Both the position numbers and the translations under genes were made by a program. Positions 18,190-28,101 of a stretch of 61,588 nucleotides of DNA are shown here, piece by piece. A model generated the notes under the pieces. It saw only the letters and a program-made list of their open reading frames with translations. It searched no databases and was not told the origin of the DNA. Source of the DNA: an uncultured Bacteroides sp. (GTDB taxonomy: Bacteria; Bacteroidota; Bacteroidia; Bacteroidales; Bacteroidaceae); NCBI GenBank assembly GCA_947173895.1, contig CAMWGU010000013.1, forward strand, positions 1 through 61,588, given 5' to 3'. Within the stretch, counting starts at the first letter, position 1. Each line of letters starts with the position of its first letter.

Positions 18190-20919
18190 ATGACGCCACT
18201 GAAACGACATAGATTTATAACATTCTTACTACTATTTGCATTCCTGTTGCTTTCTTTAAGTACGGGTGCTCAGCGCAGAAAGCGGAACTCTGCATCCGGC
18301 AATGATTCCTTGAAAGTAGATAGTACGCTGGCAGATACGTTGGCTACCGACACGGCCGTGCCTAAAAAGAAGCAGCCGCTGGACGCGCCTGTAGTGTATG
18401 AGGCCAACGACTCCATTGTGTTCACCGAAGGCGGATTCGCCCATCTGTATGGTGACGGTAAGGTGAATTATGAGAAGATTGAGCTGACTTCCGCCGTGAT
18501 TACGATGAATATGGACAGCAGCACGGTATATGCCCGTGGCGTTTCCGACTCCGTCGGTGTGGAGACGGGTACTCCGATCTTTAAGGACGGGGAAACTCCT
18601 TACGAATCGAAAATCATGCGCTATAACTTCAAGTCGAAGAAAGGATTCATCAACAACATCATCACCCAGCAGGGCGAGGGATATGTCACTAGCGAGGAGT
18701 CGAAGAAAGGAGCCAACGATGAGCTTTATCTGCGCCACGGACGCTATACTACCTGCGATCACGAGCATCCACACTTCTACCTGAAGCTCTCCATGGCTAA
18801 GGTACGCCCTAAGAAAAATGCGGTGTTTGGTCCGGCTCAATTGGTGGTGGAGGATGTGCCGTTGCCTATTGCCGTTCCTTTCGGCTTTTTCCCGTTCAAT
18901 AGCAGTTATTCTTCAGGATTCATCATGCCCACATACGGTGATGAGATGAACCGCGGTTTCTACTTGCGCGATGGGGGATATTATTTTGCTATCAGCGACC
19001 GGATGGACTTGAAAGTACTGGGTGAGATATTTACGAAAGGTTCATGGGGGCTTTCCACACAATCTAATTATAATAAAAGGTATAAGTATAGTGGTAATTT
19101 CAATGCCAGCTATCTGGTGACGAAAACTGGCGAGAAGAATATGCCGGACTATATGGTGACTAAAGATTTTAGAATAGCATGGAGCCATAGACAGGATGCT
19201 AAGGCCAGTCCCAACAGTTCTTTCTCGGCAAATGTGAATTTTGCGACCAGCAGTTATGACCAGCGCAATTTGAGCAGTTTGTATAACCCGCAGCAGTACT
19301 CCAATAATACCAAAACATCCAGTGTGAGTTATTCGCGAAACTTTCCGGAATTGGGATTGAATCTGTCTGGGACATTCAATATCTCGCAGAACACACGTGA
19401 CTCTTCTATTAGTGTGACATTGCCTGATTTGAATATCTCGCTGAATCGCATTTATCCGTTCAAACGCAAGAAATCAGTGGGAGATGAACGTTGGTTCGAA
19501 AAGATTTCATTGCAATATACCGGTCAGATGACGAACTCCATCAATACCAAAGATAATCTGATTTTGAAGCAAGGGCTGAACCAATGGACTAACGGTATGC
19601 AGCATCGGATCCCGATCAGTGCCACATTTACCTTGTTCAATTGCATCAATGTAGTGCCGTCTTTTAATTACACCGAACGCTGGTATATGCGTAAGGTGGA
19701 ACAAAGCTATGATCCGTCAGCTCCTCAAAGTGTGCGGAGGGATACCATTAATGGTTTCAATCGAGTGTATAACTATGATATGAGTTTACAGCTGAATACA
19801 AAAATGTATGGCTTTTATAAACCTTGGAAAAAGTTGTTTGGTGATAAGATCGAAATGATCCGCCATGTCTTCACTCCTTCGGTCAGCATGAGTTATGCTC
19901 CTGACTTCAGTACATCTCGGTATGGATATGTGGGAACCTATACTTACACAGACACAAGTGGTGAGGTACGTACTCAGACTTATAATCCATACGAAGGATT
20001 GCCTTATTCGTTTTCTCCCGGTGGAAAGTCGGAGAGTTTCACTTTTGCTGTCGACAATAATGTGGAGATGAAAGTGAAGTCGGATTCGGATACCACCGGT
20101 GTGAAGAAAATCAGTTTGATAGACCAGTTGGGAGCCAGTATATCTTATAATGCGGCTGCTAAGGAAAAACCTTGGGGCAACTTAAGTATGAATCTGCGCC
20201 TGAAGCTGACTAAGAGTTATACTTTCAATATGAATGCCCAATTTGCCACTTATGCCTATCAGTTTGACAAGGATGGCAAGGTAGTGGAAGGAAACCGTAC
20301 CGAATGGTCATACGGACGTTTCGGACGTTTTCAGGGATACAGCGGATCGTTTTCTTATACGTTGAACAATGACTCGTGGAAGAAATGGTTCGGAACCAAA
20401 GATGACAAAAGTAGCAAAGGTAATAAGGGTAAAAAGAACGAGAACTTGGATGAATATGGCGATGATGAAGAAGAAGACGAGGAAGAGAACAAATCAGGGA
20501 TGAGAAAAACGGAGTCAGCAGCTATTGATCCTGACGGTTACATGGCTTTCAAGATGCCATGGTCGTTGAGCTTGAGTTACAGTTATAATATCCGCGAGGA
20601 CAGAACCAAGCAGATTAATATCAAGACGATGCGTTATCCTTATTCAATAACTCATACAATGAACCTGTCTGGTAATATGAAACTGGGTAGCCGTTGGAAT
20701 GTGAATTATTCTTCCGGATACGATTTCAATGCAAAGAAAATGTCAATGACAACGCTCAATATCAGTCGTGATATGCACTGTTTCAATATGAGTTGCGGTT
20801 TGGTGTTCGGACCCTTTACTTCTTACAATTTCAGTATCCGTGCCAACTCCAGTATGTTGACCGATGCATTGAAATGGGATCAGCGAAGCAACACGGGTAG
20901 TGCTGTGAACTGGTATTAA
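18190..20919 (+). CDS. lptD: LPS-assembly outer-membrane protein LptD (Bacteroidetes type)
   Basis: 909 residues. A signal peptide ends near residue 27 (LSLSTGAQ). An OstA/LptA-like periplasmic domain follows (about 65-170, GGFAHLYGDGKVNYEKIEL). The rest is a large beta-barrel rich in alternating aromatic strands, including the conserved PFGFFPF near residue 235. LptD inserts LPS into the outer leaflet with LptE. A Lys- then Asp/Glu-rich insertion (about residues 737-775) is unusual and probably lies in a loop. A TAATTTTG promoter box is at 18154-18161. Monocistronic. Confidence 0.85.
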   Translation: MTPLKRHRFITFLLLFAFLLLSLSTGAQRRKRNSASGNDSLKVDSTLADTLATDTAVPKKKQPLDAPVVYEANDSIVFTEGGFAHLYGDGKVNYEKIELTSAVITMNMDSSTVYARGVSDSVGVETGTPIFKDGETPYESKIMRYNFKSKKGFINNIITQQGEGYVTSEESKKGANDELYLRHGRYTTCDHEHPHFYLKLSMAKVRPKKNAVFGPAQLVVEDVPLPIAVPFGFFPFNSSYSSGFIMPTYGDEMNRGFYLRDGGYYFAISDRMDLKVLGEIFTKGSWGLSTQSNYNKRYKYSGNFNASYLVTKTGEKNMPDYMVTKDFRIAWSHRQDAKASPNSSFSANVNFATSSYDQRNLSSLYNPQQYSNNTKTSSVSYSRNFPELGLNLSGTFNISQNTRDSSISVTLPDLNISLNRIYPFKRKKSVGDERWFEKISLQYTGQMTNSINTKDNLILKQGLNQWTNGMQHRIPISATFTLFNCINVVPSFNYTERWYMRKVEQSYDPSAPQSVRRDTINGFNRVYNYDMSLQLNTKMYGFYKPWKKLFGDKIEMIRHVFTPSVSMSYAPDFSTSRYGYVGTYTYTDTSGEVRTQTYNPYEGLPYSFSPGGKSESFTFAVDNNVEMKVKSDSDTTGVKKISLIDQLGASISYNAAAKEKPWGNLSMNLRLKLTKSYTFNMNAQFATYAYQFDKDGKVVEGNRTEWSYGRFGRFQGYSGSFSYTLNNDSWKKWFGTKDDKSSKGNKGKKNENLDEYGDDEEEDEEENKSGMRKTESAAIDPDGYMAFKMPWSLSLSYSYNIREDRTKQINIKTMRYPYSITHTMNLSGNMKLGSRWNVNYSSGYDFNAKKMSMTTLNISRDMHCFNMSCGLVFGPFTSYNFSIRANSSMLTDALKWDQRSNTGSAVNWY

Positions 20920-21240
20920 AAACTTCAAGATATTCAATGTCAAGACAGAATGCTATATTGTTATGGATAACGATGATTATCTTGTAGCTGCTTGTAGGGT
21001 GACTATCGGAAATATTTTATATCATAGCCATATCTTAGTTTGGACATTTTCTCTGTTTTGGATGCCAAACCGTATTTATGGGGGAATTTTAAAAGATATA
21101 AGAAAGCCAACTAATTCGCAATGTTTTAAGTGTGAATTAGTTGGCTGGTTTTATACATTTCCTGAATGTCCCTGTCTATAGTTTGTCGGGTTACAAAGCT
21201 AATAGGGTTTAATGATAATTTGTGATGAATGTATAGAAAA
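20920..21240. other. Intergenic region between convergent lptD and TolC genes
   Basis: A 72-codon open frame (20963-21181) has no family features and overlaps the terminator, so it is not called. The only structure seen is the long hairpin at 21105-21146. Confidence 0.6.
21105..21146. terminator. Long hairpin between convergent genes
   Basis: AGCCAACTAATTCGCA pairs with TGTGAATTAGTTGGCT (16-bp arms, one mismatch) around a 10-nt loop, followed by a weak T run. It probably ends transcription from both sides. Confidence 0.6.
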
Positions 21241-22557
21241 TCATTCCAAAACAAGAGGTACTCCTTTGTAGAAATCCAGTATCTTGGTGCGGAATAAATA
21301 ATCATATTTGGCCTGAAGCATGTCCGAAACGGCCTTCATCCAATTGGTACGTGCTTCATTGTATTCGGTAGCATTGGCTTTGCCGTTGGCGTATTTTTCG
21401 CTTGTCAGGCGGAAAGAAGCTTCGGAAGCTTCTGTAGCCGTGGTGCTGCTTTTGTATTTGCTTTCGGCAGCTACGGCATTGTAATATGCCTGCTGTATTT
21501 CTTTAAAAAGTACTTTCTTGCTTTCTTCCAGTTTCCATGATAAAGCATTGTGCTGGATGCGTGCGCTCCTGACCCTGTTGCGTGTGTCAAAACGGTTAAA
21601 CAATGGAATGCTGAGCGAGAATTGCAAGTATTTGGTAAAGTTCCGGTGCCATTGGCTACTGAATGAGGTATTGTCCACTCCTGAGAGGTGGTAGTAGCTT
21701 GTGCCCATGCCGGCACCGAAGTTCAGTTGCGGATACCAGTTGCTTTGTGCGATGCGGATACTTTTTGAAGCACCCTCCAGGCGGAACCGGGCTGCCTTGA
21801 TGCCCGGCTTGTCCATAACGGCTTGGGCATAGATGTCTTCGGGAAGTGAAAGAGGGGTGAAATGCTTATCCACGTGAGGAGATGCTATGGTAAATCCTTC
21901 CGGAGTGGGGAGTTCCAACAGTTGGCTTAACTCCAACACTGCCAGCTGGCAGTTGTTGTCGGCCTGTATGGCAGACATTTCGTCTTGAGCTACTCGCGAC
22001 CGGGCTTCATATACTTCGGCTTCGGAAGCTTTTCCATTTTTCAGGTAGGTTTCTTTCAAATTTAGTTGTTCTCGGCTCAGTTCCACTTGGTTATGTGCTA
22101 CCTTAGCCAATTCTTTATTGAAAAGAATTTGTAGATAGGCAGAAGTTACCGAAATGCTGATGTCTTCTTTTGCTTTGTTTAGATCTTCTATGGCTGCCTT
22201 CAGATTTAGTTTGCTGAGGGCTATGTTGTTTGGAATCCGCAATCCTGTGAATAAAGGAACACTGGTACTTAAAGAAAAATTAGTGTTCGCGGTGTTGTGA
22301 TTGCCATAGGTATTATCTGCCTGTAAGGCACGGCCAAAATTGAAAGACTGTCCCACATTGCCGTTTAAGTTTGGAAGGCGGCTATATTGGGCTGTATTTA
22401 ACTCTATTGCATATTGGTCTTTTGCAGCTTCCTGTTGTTTGATACTCAGGTTGTGTTCTATGGCGTAATCAATGCATTGGCGCAAATTCCATTCTTCTTG
22501 GGCTGTAACCGGCCATGCGGCAAGGATGGCCAAGGCTGTTATAACTTGTTTTTTCAT
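21241..22557 (-). CDS. TolC-family outer-membrane efflux protein
   Basis: 438 residues. A signal peptide (VITALAILAAWPVTAQ) is followed by EEWNLRQCIDYAIEHNLSIK, the usual start of mature Bacteroidetes TolC proteins. Two outer-membrane-efflux repeats follow, with long helical coiled-coil stretches and the NATEYNEARTNW repeat motif. It should be the outer-membrane channel of the tripartite pump encoded upstream; it is the last gene of the operon and begins 11 nt after the adaptor gene. Confidence 0.9.
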   Translation of the reverse strand: MKKQVITALAILAAWPVTAQEEWNLRQCIDYAIEHNLSIKQQEAAKDQYAIELNTAQYSRLPNLNGNVGQSFNFGRALQADNTYGNHNTANTNFSLSTSVPLFTGLRIPNNIALSKLNLKAAIEDLNKAKEDISISVTSAYLQILFNKELAKVAHNQVELSREQLNLKETYLKNGKASEAEVYEARSRVAQDEMSAIQADNNCQLAVLELSQLLELPTPEGFTIASPHVDKHFTPLSLPEDIYAQAVMDKPGIKAARFRLEGASKSIRIAQSNWYPQLNFGAGMGTSYYHLSGVDNTSFSSQWHRNFTKYLQFSLSIPLFNRFDTRNRVRSARIQHNALSWKLEESKKVLFKEIQQAYYNAVAAESKYKSSTTATEASEASFRLTSEKYANGKANATEYNEARTNWMKAVSDMLQAKYDYLFRTKILDFYKGVPLVLE

Positions 22558-22568
22558 AAATGATAAAC

Positions 22569-23663
22569 TTATTGTTGTTTGTCTCCACGTACTTTCTCAT
22601 TGGCGTTCAGTCCGCTTTTCACTTCTATCCGGATGCCGTCGCTCAGTCCGGTTGTGATAGTCCGGCGGCTGAATTTTTGTGAAGGTACGCTGTCTGTCAA
22701 TACGTAGATAAAGGTGGAATCGTCTTTAAATTCAATTGTGCTTTCGGGAAGTGCCAGTACTTTGTTGGCTTGTGCCAGTACGATTTCGGCGTTTGCGCTG
22801 TATCCCGAACGGATGGTCACGCTGTCGGGCACAGTGATGGCTGCTTTGATTTCAAACTGATTGGCACCGTTTTCTTCCACTCCCTTAGGTGAAATGTATT
22901 CCAGCAGTGCGTCGAATTCCATGTTTTGCAGAGCTCCCAAGGTGATTTTTATCGGCATACCTTCATGGATGCGTCCTACTTCTGTTTCGTCGATGTTTCC
23001 ACGAAAAATCAAGTCGTTCATGTTGGCTACGGTGGCAATGGTGGTTCCGTCATTGAATGTGTTGCTCATAATGACGGAGTTACCAGCTTTTACGGGGATG
23101 TCCAAAATCAGTCCGTCGATGGTGGATCGGATCAGGGTGCTGCTGAATGAGGCTTTGTTTTTGGTGATGCCTTCTTTGACTATTTCCAGATTGTCTTTGG
23201 CTGTCTGCAACTCTTCGCGAGCTTGTTTTACAACTACTTCACTCTTTTCGTATTCTTCGCTGCTGATTAGTTTGCCATCAAATAGTTTTTTCATGCGTGC
23301 GAAATCCGTCTCTGCTTGTCGGGCAGTGATTTCCGCTAGTCTAACCCGGCTTTCCGCCGAGTTTAGTTGTCCCAGTTCAGGAATCACTTTTACTTTGGCA
23401 ATTACTTCGCCTTTCTTAATTTTCTGTCCGGCTTCTTTATATACTTCATCAATGATTCCCGAAATTTGCGGTTTAATCAGAATTTCATCGCGAGGTTCTA
23501 TTTTACCAGTAGCTACGGTGGTCTTTTTCAAGTCGGTGATTTCTGCATTTAATAAAGCATATACGTTTGTCTTGGGTTTTGATTTCTGATAAAGAAATAC
23601 AAATGTTCCGATGAATATCAGTGCAACGATGACTAATAATACGATTTTTACATACTTTTTCAT
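22569..23663 (-). CDS. Periplasmic adaptor (membrane fusion) protein, MacA-like
   Basis: 364 residues. A single N-terminal membrane helix (about 7-23, VLLVIVALIFIGTFVFL) is followed by a lipoyl half-motif (VATGKIEPRDEILIKPQISGIIDEVYKEAGQKIKKGEVIAKV). A helical hairpin (about 95-160) and a barrel domain follow. It joins the MacB-like permeases to TolC across the periplasm. It lies between the permease and TolC genes in one minus-strand operon with short gaps. Confidence 0.9.
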   Translation of the reverse strand: MKKYVKIVLLVIVALIFIGTFVFLYQKSKPKTNVYALLNAEITDLKKTTVATGKIEPRDEILIKPQISGIIDEVYKEAGQKIKKGEVIAKVKVIPELGQLNSAESRVRLAEITARQAETDFARMKKLFDGKLISSEEYEKSEVVVKQAREELQTAKDNLEIVKEGITKNKASFSSTLIRSTIDGLILDIPVKAGNSVIMSNTFNDGTTIATVANMNDLIFRGNIDETEVGRIHEGMPIKITLGALQNMEFDALLEYISPKGVEENGANQFEIKAAITVPDSVTIRSGYSANAEIVLAQANKVLALPESTIEFKDDSTFIYVLTDSVPSQKFSRRTITTGLSDGIRIEVKSGLNANEKVRGDKQQ

Positions 23664-23720
23664 ATCTGTTTGTTTTATTGTTTTTTATTCTTGTTTCTTA
23701 TTGTGCTCTGTAGGTTCCGG

Positions 23721-24965
23721 TTACTCGTCTCTTATGGCTTCAATCGGTTTGATAGACATGGCACGATAGGCTGGTGCCAGTCCAGCCAGCATGCCTAGTA
23801 CAATCAGTAGTAGGCAGGCTCCGATTGCCATTCCGAAGCTGATTTGAAAATGTGCTTCTGTGCCCGAAATAGTGCTTCCTATTTCCAATGCTTGCAAGAC
23901 CAGAACTCCAAAACAGATTCCTGTCAGTCCGGCAAAGGTGGTCAGAACCATGCTTTCGGAAAGAATCTGGTTCAGGATATCTTTGGGTTTTGCTCCGATG
24001 GCTCGTCGGATACCTATTTCGGTTGTGCGCTCTTTTACGGTCACCATCATGATGTTGCTTACTCCGATAGCTCCTGCCAGTAGGGTTCCCAGTCCTACCA
24101 TCCATGCCAGTATTTTGATTCCTGTAAACAGATTGTCGATCATGCTGAACATTGCTTCGGCGTTGACCATGATTACTGCCTGTTTGTCGTCTGGATGAAT
24201 ATAGTGTGCCTTTTTGATGATTTGTTCTATTTTGTCAGCTATGCTAGTGACGGTTACTCCCGGTTTCACGGTAATGCAGATCAGGTCGATACGGTTTCCA
24301 AAGTTGTATGCTTTCTGCATAGTAGTGAACGGCAGAGTGACACTGTCTTCTGTTCCGGCATTGATATTCATGTTGCTGGTCGATAGGCTTACACCTACAA
24401 TCTGGTAGTAGATGCCGTCTACCCGCAGATAGTTTCCGCAAGGATTTCCGCCTTGTGGAAATAATTCGTCATACACACGTTTTCCTATGGTACACACTTT
24501 TCGGTTTTCCAGTATATCTACGTCATTGATAAAGCGTCCCATCGTTATATTTTGTGCCTCTATTTTCTCATAGTCAGGTCGTAATCCTCTGACAGCGCAC
24601 GAACTCTTCTTGTCTCCGAATATGGCGGTCGATCCCCATCGGCTGATGTTGGGCGTGATGACCTCGATTCCTTGCACCGCTTGGCGGATGCGTTCCACAT
24701 CGTTTATTTCCATGTCCCAATAGCGGCCTTTCCTGAATCCCTTATAGGCTTCGCTGGTTTTGTTGCTTCCGAAGAATACGGAATTGGTGGCAAACCCTTT
24801 GAAGTTGGCCGACATCATGTCTTGTAGTCCCTGTCCTCCTCCCATGAGGGCGATCAGCATGAATATGCCCCAAAAAACGCCGAAGGCGGTCAATAGGCTA
24901 CGTGTCTTGTTTCGGGTGATGGTGATGAATATTTCTTCCCATCTGTCTAAATCTATTTTCATCAT
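23721..24965 (-). CDS. MacB-like ABC transporter permease (second copy)
   Basis: 414 residues; the start could be either of two adjacent ATGs. A MacB/FtsX architecture is seen: an N-terminal transmembrane helix (about 20-42), a large periplasmic domain, and three C-terminal helices with GVSNIMMVTVKERTTEIGIRRAIGAKP. It pairs with the separate ATPase at 26259-26978. It shares the fold and the ERT-EIRRA/GIRKA motif with the next gene upstream, but the periplasmic domains differ, so the pump is probably a heterodimer. Confidence 0.88.
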   Translation of the reverse strand: MMKIDLDRWEEIFITITRNKTRSLLTAFGVFWGIFMLIALMGGGQGLQDMMSANFKGFATNSVFFGSNKTSEAYKGFRKGRYWDMEINDVERIRQAVQGIEVITPNISRWGSTAIFGDKKSSCAVRGLRPDYEKIEAQNITMGRFINDVDILENRKVCTIGKRVYDELFPQGGNPCGNYLRVDGIYYQIVGVSLSTSNMNINAGTEDSVTLPFTTMQKAYNFGNRIDLICITVKPGVTVTSIADKIEQIIKKAHYIHPDDKQAVIMVNAEAMFSMIDNLFTGIKILAWMVGLGTLLAGAIGVSNIMMVTVKERTTEIGIRRAIGAKPKDILNQILSESMVLTTFAGLTGICFGVLVLQALEIGSTISGTEAHFQISFGMAIGACLLLIVLGMLAGLAPAYRAMSIKPIEAIRDE

Positions 24966-24967
24966 TT

Positions 24968-26224
24968 TTAATCTGCTCTGAGTGCTTCGATTGGCCGGAT
25001 CATGACTGCTTTACGGGCAGGAAAGAAACCTGCCAGTGTGCCGGCTATTACTAATGTCATTGTGGCCTGTATGGCTATGCTAATATTTATGGTAGGGTTG
25101 AGAAATACGGTTTCGGAAAACATGCCTGCGTCCATAGTTTGTTTTCCTGCCACGGCGTTCATGTATTCCGTAGCGGCTATGCCTGCTACCATTCCTATAT
25201 ATCCGAAGAAGGTGGTTATTGCCACACTTTCGGCTATGATCAGCCATAAGATGGACAGTGGTTTGGCACCCAATGCCTTACGGATGCCAAATTCGTGGGT
25301 GCGTTCTTTAACGGTGATTAGCATGATATTGCTTACTCCCACTATGCCGCTCAGCAAGGTAAATATGCCGATCACCCAAATGGCAGTAGTCAGGATGCGC
25401 ATGCCTTTCTCTTGCTGTAGGAATTGGGTGAAGCGATTCCATAGCCAGATGGCGCCTTTGTCATCGGCAGTGAACCGATGGTGTACACCGATGGCTTTGC
25501 GGTATGCCTTTTCGAAAATCTGGTTTTTCTCTTCCGTGTCAAGCCCTCGGGTCATGAATGTCAGATTATTCAGTTTATCACCTTTATTATATATGATCTG
25601 CAGGGTGCTGAACGGAATAAGGGCATTAGGTTGGAAACTTCCTTTGTCGGTAAACAACCCTACTACTTGATAAGCCACACCGTTGGCGTTGATAAATTTG
25701 CCGATTGCCTTGTTGGCGTCTTTTTTAAAGAGCATTTCGGCTGTTTTGGTATGGAGAATGATTACTTTTCGTCGCTGGCTGATATCAAGTTCATTGATAA
25801 AACGTCCTTCTATCGTTTTTACTTTTTCTACTTCTTGATGGTTAGGATACACTCCTTCTAAGGTAGTGGATACATAATCTTGTCCATAGCTTAAAGTCAC
25901 ATTACTTTGGCGTAAACTGGCTCCTACATTGATGACATATTTTGAGAAATCAGTCTCAGTTATTCTGTAGTCTTTGTTGTCCAGTTGGATGCGGCGTCCT
26001 TCTTTTAGTCCGTCGTATGCTTTTGAGGTCCATCCGGGGAATACTTTGATGGAATTCATGGCCATGTCGGCCGATGAATTTTCAAAGGCATGAATCAGTC
26101 CGTTTCCTGCTCCCAATAGTACAATGAGCATGAAGATACCCCAAGCTACGGCAAATCCGGTGAGGAATGTGCGTAGTTTGTTGCGTTTTATGGTTCCGAA
26201 TATTTCTTGAATAAGGTCTATCAT
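24968..26224 (-). CDS. MacB-like ABC transporter permease (first copy)
   Basis: 418 residues. The same topology as its neighbour: helix at about 20-42 (FAVAWGIFMLIVLLGAGNGL), periplasmic MacB_PCD domain, then GVSNIMLITVKERTHEFGIRKALGAKP leading to three C-terminal helices. Its stop is 2 nt before the next permease start, which suggests translational coupling. Such permeases export macrolides, peptides, lipoproteins or siderophores; the cargo is unknown here. Confidence 0.88.
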   Translation of the reverse strand: MIDLIQEIFGTIKRNKLRTFLTGFAVAWGIFMLIVLLGAGNGLIHAFENSSADMAMNSIKVFPGWTSKAYDGLKEGRRIQLDNKDYRITETDFSKYVINVGASLRQSNVTLSYGQDYVSTTLEGVYPNHQEVEKVKTIEGRFINELDISQRRKVIILHTKTAEMLFKKDANKAIGKFINANGVAYQVVGLFTDKGSFQPNALIPFSTLQIIYNKGDKLNNLTFMTRGLDTEEKNQIFEKAYRKAIGVHHRFTADDKGAIWLWNRFTQFLQQEKGMRILTTAIWVIGIFTLLSGIVGVSNIMLITVKERTHEFGIRKALGAKPLSILWLIIAESVAITTFFGYIGMVAGIAATEYMNAVAGKQTMDAGMFSETVFLNPTINISIAIQATMTLVIAGTLAGFFPARKAVMIRPIEALRAD

Positions 26225-26258
26225 TGAATTAGTTAGTGTTTTACAATTGTGAATGTTG

Positions 26259-26978
26259 TTATTTCATGAATCCGTTTTTGCCGAAAGGAGAGGCGTTATG
26301 GTTGGTATTTTCTTCTATGCGTTCTATTACTCCGTCTTTGATATGAATGATTTTGTCGGTCTGGTTGGCCACTCCGCTTTCGTGAGTGACAACTACGATG
26401 GTCAGCCCTTCATTCTTGTGAAGTTCTTTCAGTATGTCCATTACTTCTACCGAAGTTTTACTATCCAAGGCTCCTGTCGGTTCATCGGCCAAGATGATTT
26501 GTGGTTTCGAAATCAAAGCACGTGCTATGGCTACTCTTTGTTTTTGTCCTCCCGACAATTCGTTGGGCATGTGGTGTGCCCATTCTTTAAGGCCTAGTTT
26601 GTCAAGGTATTCCAATGCCATTAGGTTTCTTTTCTTTCGGCTCACTCCTTGATAGAAAAGCGGAAGGGCTACATTTTCTGCGGCGTTCTTAAAAGAAATC
26701 AGGTTGAAGGACTGAAAGATGAATCCTATCATTCGGTTTCTATATTCGGCGGATCGGGTTTCGCTCAGGTTTTTAATCAGTACGTCATTCAAATAATATT
26801 CTCCGGAATCATAATTGTCCAATATGCCTAATATATTTAATAAGGTGGACTTACCGGACCCCGAGGAACCCATGATAGAAACAAATTCACCCTTCTCTAT
26901 GTCGAGATTAATGCCCTTTAACACATGTAGCGGAGCTCCGTTGTGGTAGGTTTTGTTGATGTTCTTTAGATGTATCAT
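26259..26978 (-). CDS. ABC transporter ATP-binding protein (MacB/LolD type)
   Basis: 239 residues. All motifs are intact: Walker A GSSGSGKST, Q-loop IFQSFNL, signature LSGGQKQR, Walker B ILADEPTGALD and H-loop VVVTHE. It energises the two permeases encoded just downstream. First gene of the operon ATPase-permease-permease-adaptor-TolC, which begins in the gap shared with glucokinase; no clear consensus promoter is seen on this strand. Confidence 0.93.
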   Translation of the reverse strand: MIHLKNINKTYHNGAPLHVLKGINLDIEKGEFVSIMGSSGSGKSTLLNILGILDNYDSGEYYLNDVLIKNLSETRSAEYRNRMIGFIFQSFNLISFKNAAENVALPLFYQGVSRKKRNLMALEYLDKLGLKEWAHHMPNELSGGQKQRVAIARALISKPQIILADEPTGALDSKTSVEVMDILKELHKNEGLTIVVVTHESGVANQTDKIIHIKDGVIERIEENTNHNASPFGKNGFMK

Positions 26979-27064
26979 ACTGATGATATTAATTTGTGTT
27001 TGTTAGCTTAGACGGAACGGAATTATAAAAAGTTGCAATAACACACGAAATAATTGAAAAAAAA

Positions 27065-27096
27065 TTTGCTCTCTTTTTCCGCATTATGTACATTTG
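27065..27096 (+). promoter_or_regulatory. Promoter of glucokinase
   Basis: TTTG (27065-27068), 20 bp, TACATTTG (27089-27096): an exact consensus match, 34 nt upstream of the start codon. Confidence 0.8.
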
Positions 27097-27129
27097 CTCA
27101 AAATAACTAACCCTAAATAATAATATATC

Positions 27130-28101
27130 ATGGTAACAGGCATGGAAAAACCCTACGTAGTAGGTATGGATATTGGTGGTACTAATACTGTATTTGGTAT
27201 TGTTGATTCACGTGGTAACGTATTGGCTACCGATTCTGTTAAAACACAGTCGTTCTCTAAAATAGAGGAATATGTGGAAGCAGTTAGCTCAAAATTGCGT
27301 CCGTTGATTGAATCGTTCGGCGGAGTGGAGAAAATTAAAGGTATGGGTGTAGGTGCTCCTAATGGAAACTACTATAACGGTACAATCGAATTTGCTCCGA
27401 ATCTTCCTTGGAAGGGTGTGATTCCTTTGGCTGCTTTGTTTGAAGAAGCAATCGGTGTACCTACAGCTCTGACTAATGATGCCAATGCGGCTGCTATCGG
27501 TGAAATGACATACGGTGCAGCGCGTGGAATGAAGGATTTTATAATGATTACTTTAGGTACTGGTGTGGGAAGCGGTATTGTTGTCAATGGTCAGTTGGTT
27601 TACGGTCATGATGGATTTGCCGGCGAACTAGGCCATGTGATTGTTCGTCGTGACGGACGTCAGTGTGGTTGTGGACGCAAAGGTTGTTTGGAAACTTACT
27701 GCTCGGCTACAGGCGTGGCACGTACGGCACGTGAGTTCCTGGTGGCTCGTCCCGAACCCAGTTTGTTGAGAGACATCCCTGCTGAAGAGATCGTTTCCAA
27801 GGATGTATACGATGCTGCTGTGAAAGGCGACAAACTCGCGCAGGATATATTTGAGTATACAGGGCGTATCTTGGGCGAAGCTTTGGCCGATTTCATTGCT
27901 TTCTCCAGTCCGGAGGCTATTGTTTTGTTTGGAGGCTTGGCCAAATCAGGTGATTATATTATGAAGCCGATTCGTAAAGCCATTGATGACAACATTCTGA
28001 AAATTTACGAAGGAAAGACTAAATTGTTGATTTCAGAATTGAAGGATGCCGATGCTGCTGTATTGGGAGCTAGTGCTTTAGGATGGGAAGTAAGAGATTA
28101 A
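27130..28101 (+). CDS. glk: ROK-family glucokinase
   Basis: 323 residues (an alternative ATG at residue 5). ATP-binding DIGGTN lies at the N-terminus, followed by the sugar-binding DANAAAIGE and the ROK zinc motif CGCGRKGCLET. It phosphorylates glucose (possibly other hexoses) at position 6 with ATP. Full length for the family. The downstream RhaM-like gene overlaps its stop by one base (TAATG), indicating coupled translation. Confidence 0.9.
   Translation: MVTGMEKPYVVGMDIGGTNTVFGIVDSRGNVLATDSVKTQSFSKIEEYVEAVSSKLRPLIESFGGVEKIKGMGVGAPNGNYYNGTIEFAPNLPWKGVIPLAALFEEAIGVPTALTNDANAAAIGEMTYGAARGMKDFIMITLGTGVGSGIVVNGQLVYGHDGFAGELGHVIVRRDGRQCGCGRKGCLETYCSATGVARTAREFLVARPEPSLLRDIPAEEIVSKDVYDAAVKGDKLAQDIFEYTGRILGEALADFIAFSSPEAIVLFGGLAKSGDYIMKPIRKAIDDNILKIYEGKTKLLISELKDADAAVLGASALGWEVRD

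Noticed and set aside
20963-21181. 72-codon frame after lptD
   Set aside because: Overlaps a terminator hairpin; no signal, family or promoter.
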